A DNA stretch of 44,275 nucleotides from assembly GCA_023664305.1 (NCBI GenBank), contig JAMPFT010000024.1:1-44275 (forward strand), in the 5' to 3' direction. Both the position numbers and the translations under genes were made by a program. Origin of the DNA: a bacterium. Its GTDB lineage: Bacteria > Bacillota > Clostridia > Lachnospirales > Lachnospiraceae. Positions within the stretch are counted from its first letter, which is position 1; each line of letters opens with the position of its first letter. The notes under the pieces are model-generated. The model was not told where the DNA came from, did no database searches, and was given only the letters and a program-made list of their open reading frames with translations. This document shows, one piece after another, positions 13,602 to 23,000 of this stretch.

Positions 13602-15047
13602 GTGAAAAAGATTCTTTTTGCAGCATCGGAAAGTGTTCCTTTTGTAAAGACAGGCGGTCTCGCCGACGTGGTGGGGTCTCTGCCGAAGTGCATCGATAAG
13701 CAGTACTTTGACGTCAGGGTGATCATCCCGAAGTATGCCTGCATGAAGCAGGAAATGAAGGATAAATTGCAGTATGTAACGCATTTTTACATGGACTACA
13801 ACTGGAAAAGAGTATATGTAGGAGTCCTGGAGGCGGTGGAGGACGGCGTTCACTACTACTTTATCGACAACGAATATTATTTCAGCGGGGATAAGGTTTA
13901 CAGCGACAGCCCCGTGTGGGAGATAGAGCGGTACGCGTTCTTTTCCAAGGCCGTGCTCAGCGTGCTTCCGGTGATCGATTTCAGGCCGGACGTCGTCCAC
14001 TGTCATGACTGGCAGACGGGTCTGATTCCCGTGTACATGAAGGAACGGTTCGGAGAGGGCGACTTTTTCCGCGGGATGAAATCCGTGATCACGATTCACA
14101 ATCTGAAATTCCAGGGAAGGTGGGACACCAAAACCGTACAGAGCATCACGGGGCTGCCGGAGTATTATTTTACGCCGGATAAGCTGGAGGCCTACAGGGA
14201 CGCAAATCTGCTCAAGGGCGGTATCGTCTATGCGGACGCGGTGACCACCGTGAGCAGCACCTATGCCGAGGAGATCAAGACGGCCTTCTACGGCGAGGGG
14301 CTGGACGGGCTGCTTCGGGCCAGAAGCGGCGATCTGCGCGGAATTGTCAACGGGATCGATTATACGGATTTCAACCCGGAGACGGACAAGCACATCGTCA
14401 GGCCTTATGATGCGGTGAATTTCCGGAAGGAAAAGGTGAAGAACAAGCGCGCGCTGCAGCAGGAGCTGGAGCTTTGCCAGGACGATAAGAAGATGATGAT
14501 CGGTCTTGTCTCCCGTCTCACGGATCAGAAGGGTCTGGATCTGATCGCGTATGTGATGGACGAACTCTGTCAGGACGATATCCAGCTGGTGGTTCTGGGA
14601 ACCGGCGAGGACCGCTACGAGAATATGTTCCGCCATTACGCGTGGAAGTACGGCGACAAGGTCTCGGCAAATATTTATTACTCCGATCCGCTGTCCCACA
14701 AAATCTACGCTTCCTGCGACGCGTTCCTGATGCCGTCCCTGTTTGAGCCCTGCGGCTTAAGCCAGCTCATGGCCCTGCGCTACGGCACGATTCCCATTGT
14801 CCGGGAAACAGGCGGTCTGAAAGACACCGTACAGGCATACAATGAGTATGAGAGTACCGGTACAGGCTTCAGTTTTACAAACTATAACGCTCATGAGATG
14901 CTGAGCACGATCCGCTACGCGGAGCATATTTATTACGATAAAAAGCGCGAGTGGAACAAGATCATCGACAGAGCCATGGCGGCGGATTTCTCCTGGGAGG
15001 TTTCCGCGGGGAAGTATCAGGAAATGTATGACTGGCTGATCGGATAA
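13602..15047 (+). CDS. glgA: Glycogen synthase (ADP-glucose, GT5)
   Basis: The 481-aa enzyme transfers glucose from ADP-glucose to the growing alpha-1,4-glucan. It has the N-terminal KTGGLADVVGSLPK signature (residues 16-29) that binds ADP-glucose, the central HCHDWQTGLIPVY block, TTVSSTYAEEI, the nucleotide-sugar loop IGLVSRLTDQKGLDL, and the C-terminal EPCGLSQLMALRYGTIPIV with ETGGL. All catalytic blocks are present and the length is normal. The start is GTG, with GGAGGG nine bases upstream. Other glycogen genes (glgC, glgB, glgP) are not nearby, so it stands alone. Confidence 0.96.
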   Translation: MKKILFAASESVPFVKTGGLADVVGSLPKCIDKQYFDVRVIIPKYACMKQEMKDKLQYVTHFYMDYNWKRVYVGVLEAVEDGVHYYFIDNEYYFSGDKVYSDSPVWEIERYAFFSKAVLSVLPVIDFRPDVVHCHDWQTGLIPVYMKERFGEGDFFRGMKSVITIHNLKFQGRWDTKTVQSITGLPEYYFTPDKLEAYRDANLLKGGIVYADAVTTVSSTYAEEIKTAFYGEGLDGLLRARSGDLRGIVNGIDYTDFNPETDKHIVRPYDAVNFRKEKVKNKRALQQELELCQDDKKMMIGLVSRLTDQKGLDLIAYVMDELCQDDIQLVVLGTGEDRYENMFRHYAWKYGDKVSANIYYSDPLSHKIYASCDAFLMPSLFEPCGLSQLMALRYGTIPIVRETGGLKDTVQAYNEYESTGTGFSFTNYNAHEMLSTIRYAEHIYYDKKREWNKIIDRAMAADFSWEVSAGKYQEMYDWLIG

Positions 15048-15090
15048 GGCTATGGGATAAATGCCCGCCGGGGCGGGCAGCGGTAGAAGT

Positions 15091-16749
15091 ATGAAAAACA
15101 GCGGTACAAAGAACAGTTTTATCGTGCAGGCGGGGATTCTGGCCGCGGCCGGGATTGTCAGCAGAATCATAGGGCTCCTTTACAGGAGCCCTTTGCAGCG
15201 TGTAATCGGAGATGCGGGAATGGGGTATTACAATATAGCCTATTCCTTTTATACGATCATTCTGCTGGTTTCCTCCTACAGTATTCCGGCGGCGATCTCG
15301 AAGGTCATCGCCCAGAAGCTGGCCCTGCGGGAATACCGAAATGCCCACAGGATTTTTCTGTGCGCGCTGGGGTATGTGCTGGTCGTAGGCGGCGCGGCGA
15401 GCCTGCTTTTGTTTTTTGGGGCGGGGCTGTTCGTCGTGCCGGAGGCGGCGCCGGTTCTGCGGGTTTTTGCGCCTACCATCTTTTTTTCCGGGATTCTGGG
15501 CGTGCTCCGGGGGTATTTTCAGGCTCATAAGAGCATGACCCAGACCTCGGTGTCCCAGATTCTGGAGCAGATTGCCAACGCGGCGGTCAGTATCGGCGCG
15601 GCTTATCTGTTGATTGTGCATTCCTTCGGCTCGCTGGAGGTTCCCGCCGACGAGGCGGAGCAGGTAACCCGGGCGACCCGGGGCGCCATCGGCAGTGCCA
15701 TGGGTACGGGGGCGGGAGTGCTGGCGGCGCTTCTGTTTATGCTGGGAATTTATCAGCTCAACCGCGGGACGATTCATCGGAGGATTCAGCGGGACCGCCA
15801 CAGGGAGGAGGATTCCTACGGTCAGATTTTGAAGACGATTTTTTTGGTAGTGACGCCCTTTATCTTGAGCACGGCGGTCTATAATCTGAGCACTACCGTG
15901 AACACGACGGTTTATACCAAGATTTGGCCGGCGCTGCGGGAGCTGGATACGCTGGCAATCTCCAATCAATGGGGCGTCTTTTCCGGACAGGCGCTGACAA
16001 TTTCGGAGATTCCCATTGCCTTTGCCACAGCGATGGCGGCGGCGATGCTTCCCACGGTATCCAGGCTTGTGGCGGCAAAAAACATGGGGGAGGCCAAGGC
16101 GGAGATCGGGCTGGCGGTGAAGGTTACCATGATTATTTCCATTCCCTGCGCGGTGGGAATTTTTGTGCTGGCGAGGCCGTTGACCGGGCTGTTGTTCAAG
16201 AATACTTCGGAGTCCGAGGACCTGGCGACGAAGCTTCTGATGACGCTGGCGGTTTCCGTGATTTTTTATGCGCTTTCCACTCTGAGCAGTCAGATCCTGC
16301 AGGGGCTGGGGAAGCTGAACGCGCCGATTATCAACGCGGGGATCGGGCTGGCGGTGCAGACGGCCGCCGCGGTTTTGCTGCTCTTTTTTACGGATCTGGA
16401 GATTTACAGTATCGCGGTGGCAAAGACGGTTTATGCGGTAGTGGTGTGTATCCTGAATCAGGCGTCGGTGCGCAGGGCGGCGGAGTACCGGCAGGAGATC
16501 GGACGCACGTTCCTGATTCCGCTGCTGGCGTCCGGGTTTATGGGGGCATTTGTCTGGGCGGTATATGAGGGGCTGCTTCTTATGACGAAATCGCCCAGAA
16601 TAGCGGTGATACCGGCGATTCTTTTGGGGGTGTGCGTCTATTTTGCGCTGCTTTTGCTGTTTAAGGGGGTGACGGAGGAGGAGCTGCGGAGCTTCCCGAA
16701 GGGGTATCTGTTGGTGAAGGCGGCGAAGAGGTGTGGGCTGCTGCGGTAG
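15091..16749 (+). CDS. MOP-superfamily polysaccharide/lipid flippase (SpoVB/MurJ-like)
   Basis: The 552-aa integral membrane protein has about 14 hydrophobic helices and an N-terminal IVQAGILAAAGIVSRIIGLL followed by YRSPLQRVIGDAGMGYYN, the signature of Firmicutes SpoVB/YtgP/MurJ-like lipid-linked oligosaccharide flippases. Later blocks include FFSGILGVLRGYFQAHKSM and GQALTISEIPIAFATAM. It probably flips lipid II-type or polysaccharide precursors across the membrane; the exact substrate is not resolvable. ATG 15091 is preferred over ATG 15061 because homologues begin within this segment; neither has a strong ribosome binding site. It starts 44 bases after glgA and may be co-transcribed. Confidence 0.9.
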   Translation: MKNSGTKNSFIVQAGILAAAGIVSRIIGLLYRSPLQRVIGDAGMGYYNIAYSFYTIILLVSSYSIPAAISKVIAQKLALREYRNAHRIFLCALGYVLVVGGAASLLLFFGAGLFVVPEAAPVLRVFAPTIFFSGILGVLRGYFQAHKSMTQTSVSQILEQIANAAVSIGAAYLLIVHSFGSLEVPADEAEQVTRATRGAIGSAMGTGAGVLAALLFMLGIYQLNRGTIHRRIQRDRHREEDSYGQILKTIFLVVTPFILSTAVYNLSTTVNTTVYTKIWPALRELDTLAISNQWGVFSGQALTISEIPIAFATAMAAAMLPTVSRLVAAKNMGEAKAEIGLAVKVTMIISIPCAVGIFVLARPLTGLLFKNTSESEDLATKLLMTLAVSVIFYALSTLSSQILQGLGKLNAPIINAGIGLAVQTAAAVLLLFFTDLEIYSIAVAKTVYAVVVCILNQASVRRAAEYRQEIGRTFLIPLLASGFMGAFVWAVYEGLLLMTKSPRIAVIPAILLGVCVYFALLLLFKGVTEEELRSFPKGYLLVKAAKRCGLLR

Positions 16750-16822
16750 AGGGGCGGTGTCCTGTGCCGGGTGGTAAGGGGGTGCTGTAGTTGGCGAGGG
16801 GTGTTTCGGGCAGCAAGGGGAC

Positions 16823-16955
16823 GCCCCAGGCGACACGGCCCTCTGTTCAGACACGCTTGCGCTTGGGGCCGGACGTAGCGGTGCTAAGCTCGAAAGGACC
16901 TCGCTAAGCGCCGACGTCCGGCACAGTCTTCGCAGAGGGTCGCGCCGTCTGGGGC
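16823..16955 (+). ncRNA. Large hairpin element, copy 1 (candidate structured RNA or mobile palindrome)
   Basis: Nested stems: GCCCCAG/CTGGGGC (16823-16829 with 16949-16955), ACGGC/GCCGT, CCCTCTG/CAGAGGG (16839-16845 with 16933-16939), AGAC/GTCT, GCCGGACGT/ACGTCCGGC, and CGGTGC/GCGCCG, closing on an apical core TAAGCTCGAAAGGACCTCGC. Copy 4 at 37.9 kb keeps the core but replaces the stems with different complementary bases. Confidence 0.55.
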
Positions 16956-17073
16956 TGTTTTGCGGCAGGGCGGATGGGGTGGGCCGGGTGCGTGGGGTGC
17001 GGTATTTGACGAGGGGAGGTCCGGTTGGCAGGGGATGCCCGGTTGGCGAGGGAGGTTCGGTTGGCAAGGGGAC

Positions 17074-17206
17074 GCCCCAGGCGACACGGCCCTCTGTTCA
17101 GACACGCTTGCGCTTGGGGCCGGACGTAGCGGTGCTAAGCTCGAAAGGACCTCGCTAAGCGCCGACGTCCGGCACAGTCTTCGCAGAGGGTCGCGCCGTC
17201 TGGGGC
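17074..17206 (+). ncRNA. Large hairpin element, copy 2
   Basis: This is the same as copy 1, 251 bp downstream, with the same nested stems and apical core and no difference that I can see. Confidence 0.55.
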
Positions 17207-17324
17207 TGTTTTGCGGCAGGGCGGATGGGGTGGGCCGGGTGCGTGGGGTGCGGTATTTGACGAGGGGAGGTCCGGTTGGCAGGGGATGCCCGGTTGGCGA
17301 GGGAGGTTCGGTTGGCAAGGGGAC

Positions 17325-17457
17325 GCCCCAGGCGACACGGCCCTCTGTTCAGACACGCTTGCGCTTGGGGCCGGACGTAGCGGTGCTAAGCTCGAAAGGA
17401 CCTCGCTAAGCACCGACGTCCGGCACAGTCTTCGCAGAGGGTCGTGCCGTCTGGGGC
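17325..17457 (+). ncRNA. Large hairpin element, copy 3
   Basis: It matches copies 1 and 2 except for small changes. One is informative: the inner stem reads CGGTGC/GCACCG, fully Watson-Crick, where copies 1 and 2 have CGGTGC/GCGCCG with a G-U pair. Confidence 0.55.
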
Positions 17458-17596
17458 TGTTTTGCGGCAGGGGGTGGCCCGAAGGCGTGGGGATGCGGCA
17501 ATTGGCGAGGGAGGTCCGGTTGGCGAGGGATGCATCAGGCGGCAAGGGGACGCCCCAGTCGGCGATGGGGGATATCCTGCGGCGGAAGGAGTAGGG

Positions 17597-19375
17597 ATGG
17601 AGAAGTGGTATGTGGCGGCGAAAAAAGCGGATTTTAACGGATGGGCGGAGGAGTTTGGAATCAGTCCCGTGCTGGCGCGGATTTTGAGGAACCGGGATCT
17701 GACGGAGAGCGGGCAGATCCGGAAATTTCTGCGGGGAGGCTTGGAGGACTGTTATTCTCCCTGGCTGTTAAAGGATATGGATAAGGCCGTGGAGGTCATA
17801 GAGCGGGCGATAAGGGAGAAGACGCCGATCCGGGTCATCGGGGATTACGATGTGGACGGTATCTGCGCTTCTTATATTTTGAGCAGGGGTTTTGAGATTC
17901 TGGGGGCGGTGGCGGATACGGCGATCCCGCATCGGATTCATGACGGATACGGATTAAACGATCATCTCATCGAGGAGGCAAAAAAGGACGGTGTGAAACT
18001 GATCGTTACCTGTGACAACGGCATTGCTGCGGCGGATCAGATCAGACTGGCTGTCTCTTACGGGATCGGGGTGGTTGTCACGGATCATCACGAGGTGCCT
18101 TTTCGGACAGAACAGGGAGAGGACGGCGGCGAGGTGAGGAGGGAAATCCTCCCTCCCGCGCTGGCGGTAGTGGATCCGAAGCAGGAGCAGTGCGGCTACC
18201 CCTTCCCCGGTATCTGCGGCGGCGTAGTGGCCTATAAGCTGATCGAGGCGCTGGCTGAGCGGACAGGGAACCGGGAACTGGCACAGGCAAAGGAAGAACT
18301 GCTGGAGTTTGCGGCGCTGGCGACCGTCTGTGACGTGATGGAGCTTCGGGACGAAAACAGGATTTTGGTGAAGGAGGGACTGAAACGTCTGCGAAAAACC
18401 CGGAATCAGGGCTTGCGGGCGTTGATGGAGGTCAATCGGCTGGAGCCGGAAAAGCTGAACGCCTATCATCTGGGTTTTGTCATCGGCCCCTGCTTAAACG
18501 CTACGGGCCGCCTTGATACGGCGGCGCGGGCGCTGGAGCTTTTAAGGAGCGGGAAAAGAACGGAGGCGGTGACCGCGGCGCGGGAATTAAAAGAGCTCAA
18601 CGACAGCCGCAAGAATCTGACGCTGCAGGGCGTGGAACTGGCGCGGCAGTACATCGCGGCGCACCAAATGGAGCATGATAAGGTGCTGGTGGTTTATCTG
18701 CCGCAGGTTCATGAGAGCCTGGCGGGCATTATCGCGGGGCGGATCCGGGAAGCGTACAATCATCCGGTATTCCTGCTTACCCGGGGAGAGGAAGGCGTCA
18801 AGGGCTCGGGGCGCTCCGTGGAGGGATACCATATGTACCGGGCTATGACGGAGGTACAGCGTTTTTTTACCCGTTTCGGCGGACATGCCATGGCCGCGGG
18901 TCTTTCCATGCGGGAGGAGGATATTGAAAGTTTCAGACGGGAGCTGAACGAAAGATGTACGCTCTCGGAAGAGGACTTTATCCCCAGGGTTCATATAGAT
19001 GTTCCTCTGCCGCTAAATTACGCAGACGGAAGGCTGGCGGATGAACTTGAGCTTTTGGAGCCCTTCGGCGTGGGAAACCCCAGACCGCTTTTTGCCCAGA
19101 AGGATTTGCTCTTTCTGGCGGGATACAGGATGGGAACCGGCGGAAGCTGTGCAAGATACACGGTGCAGACGCCGGAGGGAAATAAAAGGCAGATGGTCTT
19201 CTTCGGGGATTTGGAGAAATTCGGAAGGTTTTTGGAAGAAAAATACGGGACAGGGAGCGCGGACGCCCTCTACAGGGGAGAGGGATGTTTTCGCGTCTCG
19301 GCAGTTTACCGGCTGGAAAAGAACACTTACCGGGGCAGCACGCAGCTGCAGTATAATTTGCAGTATTATTGCTGA
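17597..19375 (+). CDS. recJ: Single-stranded-DNA-specific exonuclease RecJ
   Basis: The 592-aa protein is a DHH-family 5'-3' exonuclease acting on single-stranded DNA in recombination and repair. It has the DHH metal-binding motifs: VIGDYDVDGICA (Asp83 region), TCDNGIAA, TDHHEVP (Asp163-His165), ATVCDVMEL near 255, then the DHHA1 domain with HESLAGIIAGRI and FGGHAMAAGLSM (near 428), and a C-terminal OB domain with LEPFGVGNPRPLF. The motifs appear intact and the length is typical. The ATG at 17597 follows GGAAGGAGTAGGG; the 51 codons upstream are part of the repeat region. Confidence 0.95.
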   Translation: MEKWYVAAKKADFNGWAEEFGISPVLARILRNRDLTESGQIRKFLRGGLEDCYSPWLLKDMDKAVEVIERAIREKTPIRVIGDYDVDGICASYILSRGFEILGAVADTAIPHRIHDGYGLNDHLIEEAKKDGVKLIVTCDNGIAAADQIRLAVSYGIGVVVTDHHEVPFRTEQGEDGGEVRREILPPALAVVDPKQEQCGYPFPGICGGVVAYKLIEALAERTGNRELAQAKEELLEFAALATVCDVMELRDENRILVKEGLKRLRKTRNQGLRALMEVNRLEPEKLNAYHLGFVIGPCLNATGRLDTAARALELLRSGKRTEAVTAARELKELNDSRKNLTLQGVELARQYIAAHQMEHDKVLVVYLPQVHESLAGIIAGRIREAYNHPVFLLTRGEEGVKGSGRSVEGYHMYRAMTEVQRFFTRFGGHAMAAGLSMREEDIESFRRELNERCTLSEEDFIPRVHIDVPLPLNYADGRLADELELLEPFGVGNPRPLFAQKDLLFLAGYRMGTGGSCARYTVQTPEGNKRQMVFFGDLEKFGRFLEEKYGTGSADALYRGEGCFRVSAVYRLEKNTYRGSTQLQYNLQYYC

Positions 19376-19423
19376 GAAAAAGACGCTGAGTAACGAGGCT
19401 GCGGACTGATTTGGAAACCCCTA

Positions 19424-19452
19424 TTGACATATACGCAAACAAGTGGTAATAT
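19424..19452 (+). promoter_or_regulatory. Sigma-A promoter of a small RNA candidate
   Basis: TTGACA (19424-19429) and TAATAT (19447-19452) are 17 bp apart, with TGG before the -10. It lies 49 bases after recJ. Confidence 0.75.
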
Positions 19453-19458
19453 ATCAAC

Positions 19459-19548
19459 ATAAAAGGTACTGCCGATAGACGGTTAGTCCGTTATAGCGTC
19501 AAAAATAACCGCTAAGTTTGTTGGACTCGGGCGGTTATTTTTGTGCCT
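19459..19548 (+). ncRNA. Candidate small RNA of about 90 nt
   Basis: The transcript predicted from the promoter at 19424 contains GACGGTTAGTCCG, with a GACG/CGTC closing pair, and ends in a hairpin where AAAAATAACCGC (about 19500-19511) pairs with GCGGTTATTTTT (about 19530-19541) around an 18-nt loop. The flanking A and T runs make it a terminator in both directions. It has no ORF with a ribosome binding site. The stem sequence resembles terminators I associate with conjugative elements, but no such element is here. Confidence 0.5.
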
Positions 19549-19634
19549 TGCTATTCCTGCCGAGCGGACAGTCAGAACTGAAACAGGTTAAGCATTGTAG
19601 CATACCGCTGTCAATATAAAATTCGGCAAAAAAC

Positions 19635-19663
19635 TTGCATGAGAGGGTAAGTCGTGGTATAAA
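19635..19663 (+). promoter_or_regulatory. Likely promoter of the pilus/surface locus
   Basis: TTGCAT (19635-19640) and TATAAA (19658-19663) are 17 bp apart. It is the best promoter before the adhesin gene and would give a leader of about 350 nt, long enough to hold a control structure. Confidence 0.6.
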
Positions 19664-20018
19664 AGAAATAGAAATATGCAGGGAAAAGCCAGAAAAGATT
19701 AGAAAAAATTTTTTAAAAAATTTTCCATTTTTGTGAGCCATTTTTGTTTCTCGCTCGCTCTTTATATATAGAAAGACTTGTAGGGAGAAATTACCGCCTC
19801 TCCGGTATCGGGGGGAGGGACTCCTGCGAGAGGAATTTTTAAGCGGTCCGGCGTATAGTAATGTAACAGGCGGCGGCACCGAATAAGCGGCAACGCATAA
19901 TATTAGTAGAAAGAGATACGCAATCCTGCGGAAAGATAGGACGACGGAAGACGGGCGGACGCCGGGACGCGAAAGCGGGGCAGGCGGAAGCGTCAGGTGA
20001 AATTAAGGAGGTATTCGA

Positions 20019-23000
20019 ATGGATTCTTCTATCCTGAAAAATGTTGAGAAATTCATAAAAGCGGAGAGCAGGCGCAGATATTGGACGATAGCGGTAGCCG
20101 GTCTGGGCAGCGTGGTGGTTATTATAACGGCTCTTTTGCTGATGGCTCCTGCCCGTGCGATGGTAGGCGAGACCTTCTGCGGGATGGAAGAGCATACGCA
20201 TTCGGAGGAGTGTATCGGGCTTGTTTTGACTTGCGGATATCCGGCAGACGAAGAGTTGGGCGTAATCGACGGGGAAAACCCGGACGGGACTGACGCGGAA
20301 TTTGTGGAAAGTGATTCGGCAGAAGGCGGCGTCGGAGCTGTTGAAGGCGGCTCGGAGGAGGCAGATGCGAATCCGTCGGAGAGCGGTTCCCAGGCTTCAG
20401 ATGTAAGTCCGGCGGAAAGCGGTTCCCAGGAAATCAATGCGGGAGCGCCCGAAGGTCATGTTCACACGGCGGACTGTTACGCGGAGGAGCGCAGGCTGAT
20501 CTGCACCGAGGAAGCGGCGGAAGGTCATGTTCATACGGACGAATGCTATACCGTTCAGACGGCGCAGGCGTTGGTCTGTGAAAAGGCGGAGACGGAAGGC
20601 CACAGCCACACGGACAGCTGTTATGAGTTTACCGTGACGCAGACGTTAATCTGCAGCGATACCTCTGAAGAGCATGAGCATACGGCGGACTGTTATGCGG
20701 AGGAAAGCGTAAGGGGCGGTTCCCCGGTCTGCGGACAGGAGGAAGCAGAGCCTCATATTCACGGCGAAGGCTGTTATGAGACGGTCGAGGAGAGAATCTT
20801 AAGCTGCGGAAAAGAAGAGGGAGAAAGCGAAGGCGCTCATGTTCACGGGGACGAGTGCTATGAGACAGTGCAGACGCTGATCTGCGGTATGGAAGAGACG
20901 GCGGCGCCCGAGCAGGGCACAGAGGGAATGCCTGCGGCATCCGAGCAGGGAGCAGAAGGAACGCCTGCGGCACCCGAGCAGGGAGCAGAAGGAATGCCTG
21001 CGGCATCCGAGCAGGGAACAGAAGGAACACCCGCAGCGCCTGAGCAGGAAACAGAAGAAGCGCCTGCGGCATCCGAGCAGGGGACGGAAGAAGCATCCGA
21101 GGCCGGACAGGGAACAGAGAATCCCGAGGCGGAGGAAGTCCACGTTCACACGGAAGAGTGTTACGGAGAAGGCCCGGCGTGCGGATTGGAAGAGCATATT
21201 CATGATGACACCTGTTATGAAAAGCCGGAGCTTTACTGTGCGGAATATCTGCACTCTCATGAAGAAGAGTGTTATGACGAAGAAGGAAACGTTGTGTGCG
21301 GTTATGTGGCCTTTGCGGTACATGTGCATGACGAGAAGGTCTGCTACGGTTCCAAGGGAACCCTGATCTGCCCCCTGCCCGAGATAGCGGCGCATGTTCA
21401 CACCGAGGAATGCTGGCAGACGCCGGAAGACGGCGGAGAGCCCGTGTTGAGCTGCGGAAGGCAGGAGATAGAACTGCATACGCATACGGCGGAATGTTAC
21501 GACGAAGAGGAAAATCTGATTTGCGGAAAGTTGGAGATCGTGGAGCATGTTCACTCTGCAGAATGTCTTGTTAAGCCGGAGAAGCCGGTTGAAATCGTAG
21601 AAGTAACCTTTGAAGGCGGGAATTTCATCATCACCGCTTCTTACGAATCGGACGCCCTTCCGGAGGACGCGGAGCTGTTCGCGGCACAGATCACGGAGGA
21701 GAGCGACGCGGAGCATTACGCAAGGCGTCAGGCACAGTATGAGGAGGCAGTCGGCGAGGAAGGCGCTCCGATGCGCGCCCTGCTGAAGATCGGCTTCTAT
21801 GTGGACGGAGAAGAGGTAGAGCCGGAGAAGCCGGTAAGCATTACGGTACAGATGCTGGACGAAAACGGCATGGAGGACGGCGAGCCCGTCACCGTGATAC
21901 ACTTCCACTCCGAGGATGAAACGGAGACCGTCAAGACGCTGGACGGCGGCGTTGCGGAAAACGGAAGCGCGACGTTTGAGATGGATCAGTTCTCGGAGAT
22001 CGCGATCGGGTACGGCCCGAAGGTGATTCCGGATAAGGTGGTTTCTGTCGATGAGACCATAGTATATGAAGATGAAGAGTTCCGTATTAACTTCCGCCTG
22101 CAGGGCGATGTGACCATTCCTGTGGAACTGCTTTCGGAGGCAGAGAAGGCAGCGGTAGCTAAAGCGGTGAGCGGTTCTGAAAAGGTTGACGGGACAGCGC
22201 AGCAGGAGAGCGATCCGGAGAAGGACATAGCAGAGTCCGGCACGGAGACATCGGCAGAGAGCAATTCCGGGGAAGTGTCAGCAGAGTCCGACACGGAGAC
22301 ACAGGAAGAGAGCAATTCCGGGGAAGTGTCAGCAGAGTCCGACACGGAGACACAGCCTGAGAGTGACTCCGAGGGAACAGCGGCAGAATCCGATGCGGAG
22401 ACGCAGCCGGAAAGTACCGGAGAAAATCTGAATCTGTCCGTGGGTGAGACGGAGGTTGTCGGGAGCTATTGGGAGGACGGCATATTTTACGTTTCCATAA
22501 AGGCGGAAGGACTGGAAGAGAATCTGGTGTTTATGCTGAAAGCGCTGGATGAGAATACGAATGAATACGCTTCCGTGAAGGCTTACGACGAGGAATCGGG
22601 AGACAACGGAGAAAAGTTAGTGCTTCGTGTGTGGTCTTATTCCCTGAACTATCGGGAGACGGAGCTGGATCTGTCAGCCTGCAGTGTGGCGGCGGAGATT
22701 ACGCCTACGCAGAAGCTGGTGAGTACCGTGGCGGAAGCGGTCAGCGCCGAAGCACCGGAAAAGACGGATGATGCGCCTGAGGATGTTGAGGGTCAAAGCG
22801 ATCTTGCATTTGTGGTCATGGAGATCGTAGGCGAGGGAAGCGAAATCCAGGTTGGCGCGAGAAGCGCGGCATTTTTGGGGGAAGGAGAGACGGATCAACT
22901 GTCCCAGTCTTTAGCGCTTGAACTGAACGCCAACATCATGGTGGCCAGCATATCGGAGGAACGGGCCAACCCTAAATTTAAGGTAGAGTATTATGCGAAC

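Larger units (their letters stand above)
16814..17559 (+). repeat. 251-bp tandem repeat (two full units, one partial, plus a remnant)
   Basis: Units begin with CAAGGGGACGCCCCAG at 16814, 17065 and 17316, giving an exact 251-bp period, and a short remnant starts at 17544. Units 1 and 2 appear identical, which implies recent duplication or gene conversion. Unit 3 differs at a few positions and diverges after about 17475. Each unit consists of a large hairpin (about 133 nt) and a G-rich part with repeated GGTTGGC(A/G)AGGG words. Confidence 0.88.
16750..17596. other. 847-bp GC-rich non-coding region of tandem repeats
   Basis: Nearly all of this stretch is the 251-bp tandem repeat and its degenerate borders. 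Long open frames on both strands (for example 16960-17409) follow the repeat period and look like translated repeats, not genes. The end GCGGAAGGAG is the recJ ribosome binding site. Confidence 0.75.
19376..20018. other. 643-bp region upstream of the pilus locus: a small RNA candidate and a long leader
   Basis: It holds a promoter and terminator pair enclosing about 95 nt (19424-19548), a second promoter at 19635-19663 and about 350 bases of leader before the adhesin start. The leader is first AT-rich (19680-19770) and then GC-rich with inverted repeats such as GGGAGA/TCTCC near 19783-19803. I could not match it to a known riboswitch. Confidence 0.6.

Noticed and set aside
14962-17067. A 701-aa open frame on the minus strand
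   Set aside because: It is Arg/Pro/Gln-rich, lies opposite the flippase gene and the repeats, and has no ribosome binding site or known domain; it is a high-GC shadow.
16884-17594. Several overlapping open frames in the repeat block
   Set aside because: They repeat with the 251-bp period, exist on both strands and lack ribosome binding sites; they are translated repeats.
19664-20018. A cyclic-di-GMP riboswitch in the adhesin leader
   Set aside because: A GGGACGCGAAAGC string loosely recalls part of the GEMM motif, but the first conserved half is absent and the pairing does not fit.
20930-21120. CRISPR-like short repeats
   Set aside because: The repeats are in-frame protein repeats of the adhesin (APEQG/ASEQG units) with no spacers, leader or cas genes.
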